Shown here piece by piece: positions 1-12,300 of a stretch of 64,000 bases of DNA. How positions within the stretch are numbered: position 1 is the stretch's first letter; each line of letters opens with the position of its first letter. Origin of the DNA: Tigriopus japonicus (Eukaryota; Arthropoda; Copepoda; Harpacticoida; Harpacticidae). The stretch covers positions 3,848,012 through 3,912,011 of the forward strand of contig CM021318.1 in assembly GCA_010645155.1 (NCBI GenBank), in the 5' to 3' direction. The notes beneath the pieces are model-generated. The model had not been told where the DNA came from, did no database searches, and saw only the letters and a list, made by a program, of their open reading frames with translations. Position numbers and translations under genes: made by a program.

Positions 1-271
1 GCTGACTTTGCCGATTTCGAGCAACACGTGTATTCTGTCAGCCCATTTGGAAGACGTGCTCCGTCTCCATTCTTTGGTGCCATAACCCCCCTTGGGGTCA
101 GAAAAGGATGCAAGTCAAACCGCTTACTAACCCGAAGAAATTCGCCATTTTGCAAACCACAAGTAACCTTATTATCGGCAAACTCGAGAGTTTTTTCTTC
201 AGGTTCGTTGGCGTTGACTTACCATTGCATTATCATATGTGTCCAAGTCTTATGCCTCACTTTGATTTCAG

Positions 272-364
272 ATGGGGCATTTGGGTAGCCAAAAATCCGG
301 CCTTGGTCATTGTGTCCAGTTTGCTGGTGGCAGCCTTGAGCTCCGTCGGATTCCTCAATTTCTC
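272..364 (+). CDS. Patched-related exon, TM1
   Basis: The acceptor is tttgatttcag and the donor gtaagt. The exon gives the last base of a split codon, 30 codons and two bases. It starts WGIWVAKNP and runs into a hydrophobic helix, the usual first membrane segment of Patched-family proteins. The frame enters already open, so the start codon is in an exon before this window; I find no convincing exon in 1-271. Confidence 0.85.
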
Positions 365-3300
365 GTAAGTGTTTTTCTTCATGAAGATGTTTAGAATGAA
401 CCCTTTCTGTGAGAACGATGACTCTCATTTGGTAGATTGTAATCCATTTTGTATTGTATCTCGATGGCATTTACTATCTCTTCAAGTACAAGACTTGGTA
501 TTCATTCTGAAAGAAGCTTAGACAATGATTGCTGCCACAGCTGGACGACAAAAGCATCCACGTCATTCAGCTGTTGGACATTTACTCAGATTTGTAGTTT
601 GATGACTCGATGAGACGCCAAAGATTGGTCGATATTAATGCTTTTGGAACGTGACTTATATGGAAGTCGTTCTTGATGACATAATTACCACCCGAAAACT
701 GAATCATCATGACGACGGGCTTGAAAAAGCAGATGGAAATCATTTTTCCAAACTTCCGCGCCTGAAATTGTCAATTCCAATTTGGCCTAACTAGTTTGAC
801 AGTCAAATCCGGCATCTGGCAAATTTCCAAACTTGGGTTTGACCTTCCCGAGGATTTTGCAATTTTGCTTCCCTACTCAATTCAAAGCTGGCGCCGAAAG
901 TTTACGAGTCCATCAAAACTTGGAGGAAAGGACGGAAGCCCGCTGAATAGAAGGGGACTCTGCCAATGATTTGGTTCCATTTCCAACTTTATTGCAGGTC
1001 AGAAAGTAGAGCTGAGAAGCTCTGGATCCCCAGCGATAGCCCCTACATCGCCAACAAAGCATGGTTGGACCAGAACTACCCGCAAACACGGCGACAGCAT
1101 TTCGCATTGTTCGTCTCCGAAACGAATATCCTCACTCCCGAAGGTCTCATGGAGGTAAGGAGGAAAACGAGACTCTCTCGATTTACATTAGCTCCAGGAG
1201 AACACACAAATTTCGGCTCAAAGCTGCATTTTGAATGGGGGAAGGAAGATCGTTATTTAAGTGAGCTCGAGAGACAATAATCCAACGTTCTTGGGAATGC
1301 ATGATGATGATGACGACGTCGACGACGGTCAGAGGTGCCTTGTGCACACATCTGAGCGAGCCATCTCTGTACATGTCTCGGTTATTGATCTCCATTGTTG
1401 GACAATGACTTTTGGCTGCCTAGTCCAATGCACACTGAAGATGATCGTGACAAGGAGGTGCTGGAAACAAAGGAAGATCGAGCTCAGAGTTGAATCTGGG
1501 CAAAACTTTGCTTAAGCTCTTGAAGAGACACGCGGTGCAATTTGCCAATTAGCGGATGCAAATGTCTTGGAGAATTAGGATGAACAGTTCATTTTCACTT
1601 TTGAGAGGTCTGTGAAGCCAAACAAATTGAAAATGATCGTTTTCTGAAACACTTCAGTCGACGTCGGTCAAAAGCCGGCAAACTCGAGTTTTGGAAACAA
1701 AAAGGCTGAAGAAGGTGGAGATAAAAAAGACGGCAACATTTGCATCTCATTGAAATTCCAATGCAGAGAGACATTCTCATGCGGATGACCTGAAGGGACC
1801 CCCTTGGTGAAGCTAGGTTTATTAATTTCCAAGACCCTAGAAAATGGCTGGCATCTTTGTTGTTCCAGATGTTCCGAGTGCACCAAAAGGTCCATGCCAT
1901 CAAAGTCTCGAATAAGACCTACGCCGATCTTTGCTTCAAGTGAGTGATGGTGGCTCCCGATTTTAATGATATTCGTATGCAAGCCCGGACTTTGGCTGAA
2001 CTTTCCAACTTTGTTTCAGACTTCCCATCGCTAATATCTTTCTTACCAAGAAACGCCGTCGGAAGCGTCAAGCGCTCAGACCCCGAAATTCCACCCCTTC
2101 CAATCCTCAAGATCCTGTTGGGGTTCCATCCGAGGTGCTAAATGCCACACTTCAAATTGAAAATGGCACAAATTCGATTAATGGGACGAATGGTAGAGAC
2201 CAAAGATTTTTCGTCGACTCGGATTCCGATGATCCGGTGACAACTGAGGAAACACCCAAAGAAAATGAAGATGAAGAAGAGGAAAGTAACTCGTTGTGGA
2301 GCGGGTATGACCAGAATGAAGAGTACTACGATGTCTATGAGGATTATGATTTCGAGAATGAAGATTACGAGATCGATTTTGTGGAAAAAGATGAGATCGA
2401 TGATAGTAAGGGTGGGGACGGAAATGGTGATGGTGAGAGCGATGATCCACAAGATTCGTTGTCGCCGGAAATCTATTGCGACCTCGTGAGCACTCTCGAC
2501 CAGAAATGTATGGAGAACAGTCTTTTGGAGATCTGGAGATATTCTGAGTCACGTATCCAACGATTGACTCAAAATGATATCCTTTACGCCGTTAATCAAG
2601 TTGCAGAAAGGTAAGAGAGCTTCGCGATGTTCCAAATTTATAATTTGATAAACCAATAGATCTAAATTACGTTGAAACTGTTTCAGAAAAAAAATGTTTA
2701 TTGCATGTATTTTACTCATTGGATACAATGTACCAAAATGGTTGCAATGTTTTTGTAGAAGTGTTAAGATATTATGGTGTGTTGGGGCCCATTCTGGGTT
2801 GTCCTTGAATTCTTGGAAAAAGATTCTATACAGAGAGGGACATGGAAAAATTATATTATCCACACTTGAGTTCTTTATAAAAAAATACACATTAAATCTT
2901 GCAATCTCATTTGGGAGAGAAACGGTCAGAATTTGACAAATATAAATGCGGAATTTTTGAGATTTAAAGCTCCAGAAGACAAATATTTTCTCGAAAATTC
3001 ATATTCCAATCCTAAATTCAAAGATAATGGAAAATCAGTTTTATGAGTAGGGTTGATTTAATGCCGTTCCGACGAAGACAATCCCGTCCCTGCGATCCCA
3101 GGGAAGAGATTAACCGGAATTTACAAGATTTTTGATTTTTTTTATGTGTGTCAGGGTATTAACAGCAACGTTTCAATTCCTGTCTAATGATTGAGAGCAA
3201 ATGTTTCGATCATTGCCAGACATTTATTCAAATTTCTACCATACAAATTGCATTTATTTTAGAAAATCCCGTTATTCCCGTTTTTAAGACATTGAAAGTC

Positions 3301-6300
3301 CCGTCCCGGTATCCCCTTAATCCCTTGACCAAATCTGTTTATGAGCCTCCTTGTCAGACTAAAAATAAAACGGAGGATAATGGCTTGAACTCTCTTTCTC
3401 TCTCTCTTAGTAGTTCTCTGGTATTATTTTAATTGTAAACCAAATGAATGCAATTCGAGAAAAAATATGTGCATTGTGCCAATCATTTGGAAGGGACCAT
3501 TGTTCAAGAAGAGGACAAAGGCGGTGAACTTTTTAACGCTTCAATTCTCTTTATGGTTGAGATTTTTGCTTGAGTAAGGAGGGCAATGATCTTCAAATTG
3601 AAAGGGGTAAATTGTTATCCTACAAGCAACATAAGGACTTAACGATGTCCTTTACTTCCCTTTCTTGCTTCGATGTTGTAGTACCTTGCAATCTCTTCCT
3701 CTCTCCGTGTTCCCTTTATTCTGATAATGATATGCAAACATAGTGGTCCTTTTATTCATCCTCTCTTGCCCTCAAATTGAACTTTTATTCCCCTCTTTGA
3801 GATGAGGGAAGAAGTTTTTCCCCTGACGTTTCATGTAGGTACAAGGTCACCAACCACCGAGACCTTTCAATCCTTCCTCATTAGCACCAGAACCTTCCTT
3901 CCGTCCTCTCAAACCAACCATTCACTTCCATACTCTTTTTTAGTCCCTGGTTTGGCTATCGAACAGATTTTGGCGTCTATCTTGGCGCCGTTGAAAGAAA
4001 CTCAACCGGTCACATTGTTTCTGCCAAGTCTGCCATTTATTCGTGGGCGGCTGCTTTTGATCCTGATGGTGAACTCACCGATGAGGGTGGGGTGGGCGTG
4101 GAACTCGATTTAGCGGATAAACTGTCACTGGACTTTGAAAAGGAGATGATTGTGGCTCTATTGGAAAGTTCCAAGGAGGCCGAAGAACGCTCCAATGTGA
4201 AGATCTATGTAAATGTGGCCAGAAGGTGGGTGGTTTGAAACGCCTTTAATAACATATATTGCATTTGTGTTTTTTTTTTCTTAGCTTCAATGACATCACC
4301 GCTGAGGCCATCTTCTTCGATGCCGTGAAAATGGCTGCCGGATATTTCCTCATTTTCTTTTACACCATGTTTTTCTTGGGCAGAATCAATCTAGTTGAGC
4401 ATCGAACCTGGATTGCGGCTGGAGGAATCTTCTCCGTAGCCATGGGCCTTGGAATAGCCTTTGGGCTCACTTCAGCCATTGGTCTTCCATATACGCCCAT
4501 TCACGGCATCCTGCCTTTCTTGGCTTTAGGTAAGGTTGTAGACCTTTGGAAATAAAAGTTCCGATGAAGGACTTCCGGATGCAGAGGAAGACAAAAAGAG
4601 TAGCGTTTGTGGAAGTTCATGTGACAACTAGGTAGCCAGGAGAAATATGGGTCACGGTGGTTAATTCCTTATTGCGAACGTGTTCTTTGAAGCGAGGCCT
4701 TACGTTTTTTTGCGATGGGGAACCATTTTCCCCTTTATATGGCAGAAATATGGTCGCCATGATGACAATGTCGGCAAAGAGATCTCAAACCATAAAACCC
4801 AATGGAACTAGGAGGACAATTAAGCAACTCTTTTACGATCAACTCGGAGACAGGGGAAACATTCAGATTACAACAGATGTCAAAAGTTAGGTAAAACTTA
4901 CCAATAATAGTTTTTTTTGCTAACTCTTCTGTCTAGGAATCGGCATCGACGATATGTTCGTAATTGTTCAATGTTGGTACAATCTCAATCCCGAGGAACA
5001 AAAACGTGGTCTGAAGGAGAAAATTGGATTGACCATGCAACATGCAGGTGTGGCCATCACGGTCACGTCTCTAACGGATGTGTTTGCCTTTGGAGTTGGA
5101 GCGGTCACGGTGAGCAATGTTATCTCTAGTGAGTTTTAGACCCACTTGAACGATTTTCTGAGCCCAGGGAAGAGTCACGATGGATTGATAGTGTGACCAT
5201 GATTGAAAGAACAATCGAATGAATAATTAATTGAGCACCAAATGAAACATCAATCTCGATTGAGAGTTAGGTGAAGGGCCTTCCAATTTGTTGAGAGCTC
5301 CGAACAAGCTTTCATTGGATTTGAGGAAGAATTTAGTAATGGTGGACCGAAAGGGCAGAACTGAAATCGAAAATTGGACCAAAAGAGGGACAAACCGAAT
5401 CCGAAAAGAATAAATCATATATTAAGTCCAAAGTGCATAACGGAAATTTGATGAGGACATGAGATTTTTTATGGTTTTGGCTAATTTGATTTGATAGGGA
5501 TAATAGCTTTAGGTCCATCAAGGATGTGAATTCCGTGTTCAAATGAGCCTAAATGAGCTCTGACGCAAGGAAGAACCTCATTTCTGATCTAGTAAAGTTA
5601 AATCGAGGTTGAGTAAAACACTAATGGATGTTGCGCTCGAGTTTCCTATCGATGTATTCTGTATAAAAAACCAGCCTTTTAAGACTTCCGTGTTGAAAAT
5701 TTTTAAAGAAACGGATGATATTGTTCAAGGGAATTTAGCTACCAGAAATTGTCTGCTTAACCTGTGCTAGTTTAGGAATATGAAAATGTTCCTATGTTCA
5801 TTTTCATCGCTCATCAAGCTATCTTAATCAATCATTGAGATACTGTCGCTCATCTATTTTGATATCTTCGATAACTATCAAGTAGATATATTTCAAGCTA
5901 TTTGAGTTGAAAAGGTTTTTGTTTTACATTTCTGCTTATGTATTTTTAGTCTTGATCACGCAGAATATCATCTGTTCTTGACAAGTCTCTTCAAGCACAT
6001 TTTCCGTAGAAAAATATAGATGTCGAACCTTGTCATTCATTTTGTGTGGGTGCCATCTTATCGAAAAGGTCACTATTTCTGAGTAATTCCTTGTCGCTAC
6101 AATCAGAAAAGAGATCAAAAAAGCACAAAATACAACTTGCGGCCAAATTCAGACTGTTCCTAGAAATTGATTGATTGTTATGCATCAAGTTTCTTGTGGT
6201 TGTCTTTGCTCTTACTCTATATTAATGAATCACTTAGCACTGTTTGGGAACTATTTTGACTATAAGTGCTATGTATTTATACAAGCTGAAACAAATTCGA

Positions 6301-9300
6301 ATTTCATCAAGGTGCATCACTTGAAATATGCATGATGTGCAAGCAAAGCGGTCATCCAAACGATCATGACAATATATTGAACTGACGTACGTAATTTAGG
6401 CCGGCTCATGACTGAATAAGGAAAATTCCAAGCCGATGCTTACATCTGAATATCAATTTATCAAGTTGTTGGTGGATAACATTTGATATAAGATTGTCTG
6501 TAATTTTATGGTATTTCGGTTTTGTAGTTCGGTTTTCCAATTCAAATTTCCTTGATACAAATTGACCAAAAGTACGTGATTTGGCTTTTGAATTTCATTT
6601 TCTTTCGTGCTAAGTTTTTAAGTCTGTAAGACTGAGCATTCAGGTTAAAAACCTAACAAAGCTCTTCCTTATAAAAAAACTATGATTCCCATGCCGAAAA
6701 ATGATCTTATTACCCTAAACATTTTGTATTTTTAGACTTGAAGTTCAGTACTGTTTTCCAGATTAAAATGTCCATAGATGCGTTTCAGGAAACTTGTTTT
6801 TCAATTTCAATATAGTTATTGGGTTCATTAATCCCCATGTGTCCACGCAAAATAAAGTCATGTATGTCTCCTTTGGCGTTTTTGGTACGTCAATAATGCC
6901 CGTTCGAAATTTTGAGGCTTGGATTGACTTCTTTTTGGGCGACCCAAAATTTTGTCCTTCTCCATTTGAGGAATAAATTTCAGGCACTGGCAAATGTCTC
7001 ATTCATACTTTCGATGTCATGATCTTATCCATGCCTAAGAACTCCAACAAAAAAATTAAAAATTCTTGTATTCAGTAACACTCCGTGAATCTGAACCTGT
7101 AAAGTTAAAAAGAAAATCCATTGAAAATTACAATAATTATGTTAGGCTTAAAGGGTCCGCTGACCCTGACAGGACTTTTGGACTTCATAATTTCCCCTTG
7201 AGACAAAACCACATTTGTTTACGCCGTTTTGGCCGTTATCCTTGACGTTTCTATTCAGTTAAATAATTATGCTGCTTCGCCTTGTTTCGATTACAATTTT
7301 TACCACTCCCATTTCATTGTAACTATTCAGAGCTGTTCTATTTTTCCGATCATTTCATTCTTGCCCTCTATCATCAAGGTGAACTTCGTAACTGAGCGAT
7401 TTTCACCCCCTTTTGAGAAAGGCTAGTCTGTCCAAGTCTCTCAAAAGGTGGGTTTGCATTAAAATTTCAAGAAGAATTATGGATAAGCCGATAGATTCCG
7501 CCTCTGGCCCTCAATGGATCATTAGCAATTCACGACCTCTCAAGGGAGAACAACTTTAAGGTCTTGAGAATCTCCTGAACTTTCCTCAGACCAAGCACCA
7601 ACTTTTCACTTCACAAAACTTTACCAACGAAGACATTTCCCCCTCTCTTTCTCGATCGAAATGAGCTGCGACAATGGAAAAATGATTCTAATTCGGTATA
7701 TTTTTGATCCTTCAGATCCTTCCCGGTCTCCAAACCTTTTGTGTCACGTGTGCCATTGCTATTGCTTCCATCTACTTCCTGCAAGCCTCGTGGTTCGTGG
7801 CCTTGTTGTCCTTGGATGAGCGAAGGATTCAAGCTCGACGAGATGGTTTGGCCCCCTGTATCAAGTATCGCAATTGGACCCCAATGGCTTGGAGTCAAAA
7901 GGATATGGGCAGGATGTTCATGGGAGGCCTGGCCAAGTTACTCGGCCAGGGTGTGGTCAAGGTAAGTAAAGGCTGTTGATTTTGTCATTTTTTTCAAATG
8001 CCTCCCTAGCGGCCAGAAACGGGTCCAATATGAAGACAGGCTGCACAGATGGTCTTGGAATCCTGATGAGAAATGAAGACCGATCTGTGAGAGAAATTGT
8101 GTCCGTGTGAGGTTATATTTGGCTATTTCGACATTGCTTTTGCAGTAATGGCTTGCTTGTTCCATGCCTCTTTTTGTTACATTTCTTATAAACAGGGATT
8201 TCAAAGAATAAGTTGCCCCATTTTCTGAACAAAGTTCGTCAAAAGGGATTTTTACCGCCATTTATTCGGCAATTGTTTATCCTCATCATGGATCATCTTT
8301 TATGTCAACCATAGCCAAGTTCCCACCTTGAATTCAAACCCTTCATGCGGTAGATTTTTTTATTTCAACCACATTAAGGTACCCACCTTGATTTTCTACC
8401 TGAGTATAGTTGACATCACAAGGAAGAACAATTTTGTTCAACCCCCCCAAAACAGTGCTTCCACAAGCTGCTCCAAAGCGCGCGTTTGTTTAACGCAGAA
8501 ACTAGTTTATTGATGGAGGCATGACATTCACAAGCACAAGCACGAAGGAGGGAAATACTTCGATTTTTGATCAGTTCGTAGAAACACTCCTACGGAAACG
8601 GAAACTAATCGGTTTAATACAGGCTCATATCCAAAGATGTCAGGATTACCTCGACTCCGTATAGTCGCATTATGTTAGCCTGTTTCAGCAACATTCAGCC
8701 AGCAAAAATATAATTGTTTAGGCAATAGTCGAGTTGTTGGATGTCTGGCACCCCTGTGATGTCAAAGGTGATATGTACTGAGTAGCGCGTGCATATGACC
8801 TCAAGAAATACGTTTAAGTACATGAGAAAGACACAAAGTGACAATTATGAATTTTGATATGAAAGAGTTTTTATTCTTGATTACTCTATTTTTATTGCAC
8901 GATTTGATCTGAGAGAAATAATAGCAAAATGAACATTGTCTCATACAATTAACAATTGTTACATATTTTGCCACTATCACTCTTCGATCTTGGGCATCTT
9001 GGGCCTGGGATTGGCAATGAAGACATGAAGCTTATCCATAATCTTCCTTTCTTTTTCCTTAAGAGAATCCATAATCTTCCTTTCTTTTTCCTTAAGCTCA
9101 TCCAGGAGGTGCAAAAGGCTTCCACCATCTGTGCAGCCATCGAGACGTCTTTCAAACTCGCAATTGTCTTCATTGTCTATCTGGAAATGAGAACAAATTA
9201 GTAATCATTTTTTTAACTTGCTGCTTCCTTGTGAGTGATAAGCACCAACCTTATTCATCCTGGCCGCATCAAGTTCGGCCCTGGTTGAGTCGAGATCAGT

Positions 9301-12300
9301 CTTGACCGCATGGAGTTCGGTCCTGGTTCCTTCGAGATCGGCTTTGATTGTGTCAAATTCTTTCTTGCCCTTTTCCTGAATCTCGATGGCTCTTAGCAAA
9401 ATTTCGTTCTTGGACAATTTCATTTCCATAGCATTCTTCCTGAACAAAAATGAAAATACAGTATTTTTGAAAAGGTTAAGCGTCCAAAGGTTGGCTGAGA
9501 GACGTTGCCTGACTGCTTAACATTCCCTATATTGTCTGAGATCGGAAAGTAGGGGAAGTAAAGGAGTAATTTTGCCGACCAATCAATGAGTCAGATTTGA
9601 GTCCCACAAGGCTATTGCTTTAAAACCTAAAACATGGGAGATAAATATGGGAACCCAGTAATTTTTGAATTTAACAACTATGTTCGAATGAAAATCTTTC
9701 ATTTTTTCACACGGACTCTGTTATCAATTAATACAACTCTTTCATTACAATCACATTCAAAATGGCTACCTTTGCTGATACTTATCTGGCCAAGTCCGTC
9801 CTTGACTTGGCCATTGTTGGCACGGCTGACATCAGGCTCCAATTCCTGGACTTCTGAATTCCTGGATGACTCCAAGCAAAGATACTTGAATGGGCCTACT
9901 GAGAGGCACTTTATTGTGCAATAAAGCTTTTGCAACAAAGAAATAAAGCTTCAATAACGTTTATTGACAAAGCACCTCTAGGCCTACTCTGAAACATCCA
10001 TGTTTGAGACCAGGGTATTTAAAGGCCCATTAAGTTTTGCGTGGAATTCAGATTTGATCCAGGAATTTGAGCCTGATGTGACCAGTGTGTGCAATGGCCA
10101 AGTCAAGGACCGACTTGGCCAAATAAGTTTTAGCAAAGGAAACCATTTTGAATGTGATTGTAGTGAAAGAGTTGAATTAATTGATAACAGAGTCCGTGTG
10201 AAAAAAATCAAAGATTTTCATTCTAACATAGTTGTTTAGTTCAAAAATTACTGGGTTCCCATACTTATCTCCCATGCTGTAGTCTCAAATTGGCTCAAAC
10301 TAGCGCTCTAGCTCAAACGTCTTTTCTTCTGGAGAAATTGACAACACAGGTCTTTAAATTTGTTTTGATACAAGTTTTTCCACCTTTTTCAACAAAATGA
10401 ACAGATCCTTTTTGCAGTAATTGTACGTTATTTCTTCTGCCGGCCCTTCTCTCTCTAGAAATCCATTCATCCAAAAAGGATTAAAGTCTTTCCCAATATT
10501 TTTATGGGTATCCTAGGGATCTCACTTATATGATAAACATATAAATATCCAGTGACACTTCATTACATTAATTCATATCCAGTACATCCATCTTAATGAG
10601 TCCCAAAAATACATACATATTTGGAAAAAATAGATTCAATTTGAGTCCCAAGAGCATTGCAAAGACTGGTTTGCAGCTATAGGAGGAAAGAATAGAATAG
10701 AGCCATAGAAGTTGGGATCTTTTCCTAACTTCAAGCATAGGTCACTAGTCCCTTAAGTGGAATGTTATTTGGTCACGCAACCTCTCTGTCAGCTAATCAT
10801 CGAACGTTTTACGTTTACAGTATATTTTAACCTCCCTTAGTGTAGACGTTAATCACCGATGTCAAAGATAAGTGACGTCACATTTAACCAAATTTAAACC
10901 CTAACTTGACCAAAATGTTACGTGAGAGGTGTGACGTCACTCACCTTTGACATCGGTGATTAACGATTAGACTCTCATGGCACTTTCATTGTAATTAATT
11001 TCTTACATGATATCATAATCTTGCCAATTATGCGGTCCAATAAAGTTAGTAGCGTGATCGGCCATGATCTGCTTCCAGTTTCTGAAGAAAATGCTCCTCG
11101 AGGCTTCTTGTAAGTGTACCAAGGAATCGGAGGAATAAAATGGAAAAAGAAACCGACAGGTGATTCTCGCGTAGTTAGGGGGGTTAGGGTGTTTTCTTGC
11201 TGAGGAAGCATCACGAGCAGTGTGACCAGAAAACTGCACGGAATAGCGCCATCAAAATGTTCAAATAGCCCTGGGAGATCTCGAATAGTAATGATAATAG
11301 TGCTGTTTTAAAACATACCAAAATACACACTATACATAGGGTCGCATGTTAACGCATCTAATTCGGGGTGTTTAGTATACTATAATTGCGCTTGAGTATA
11401 CTCTAATCTTAGTTTGGTCGTAACATGCGGAATAATTGAACAAACCTCAAAATAAGTATACTCTTCCGGCAGAGATATTTTTAAGTATACTCTAAGGGCA
11501 CGAGTGCACCTTTGTGTTACACTCGCGCTCTTTAGATTAGAGGCTGTGACTAAGTGCGCCCATTTCAGCGAGGGTGAAATAAGCCTAAGTTACCCATATC
11601 TGCTACATACTGCGTTGAGAAAAGCTGTCTGACCATAAAAAAAACTGTTTGTGTAGAAACACTGGGCCTGTGTTGTTAATCCGAACTTAAACAGTTAAAC
11701 TTCAAGCCCAATTCACAAGTGCCAAAATCGGACTCGTTCAAAATCGAACTGAAAGTTGATTTCTCAAAGATTTTCAAGTCTAACTGAATCCAATTCAACT
11801 TTAAGCGGGAACTCTTGAGGAAAACGACCAGAGCAACGATTTGATCATCTTCCAACGTGCGCGGAAACATCAAAAAGTGCGTCAATCAGACAAATGAATG
11901 AGCCTTCCTTAAACATCACCATCCCCGGATACAACGAACGAATGGATGGCTATGGAATCAATAGAAAATTTTGAATAATTGTGAATAAAAGGATACCATC
12001 GACTCCGCTTGCAAATCCATCCCTCATCACTCAATGGCCACACCTACCAATGGACTTGTCCACGGATCAACCAACTACGCAAAAGCATAAAGGAAAAAAA
12101 ATGAACCGGAATAATAAGCCGTGCTCATGGAAAGCCCTGCCAAAATTGCCCATCTTCAACCCAAGAACCCACAACGCTCCGATGTTATCAAGAACGTCAT
12201 TTCAGTCCATGTGTTTATGTCTTTGAGACACTGTACCGTTTTTCGGTATGAAATTGATGCCAAAACATCGTTTCAAGGAAAAAAGGATTTGGTCTAAACA

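Noticed and set aside
1..271. Missing first exon of the Patched-related gene
   Set aside because: No ATG-led frame ends at a donor with two bases of a split codon as needed. The only phase-compatible donor (aagtaacc near 162) follows a frame with stops and no Met.
3065..3315. Repeated 'cccgtccc' motifs as a defined transposon end
   Set aside because: No inverted partner or target duplication could be found; probably decayed repeat.
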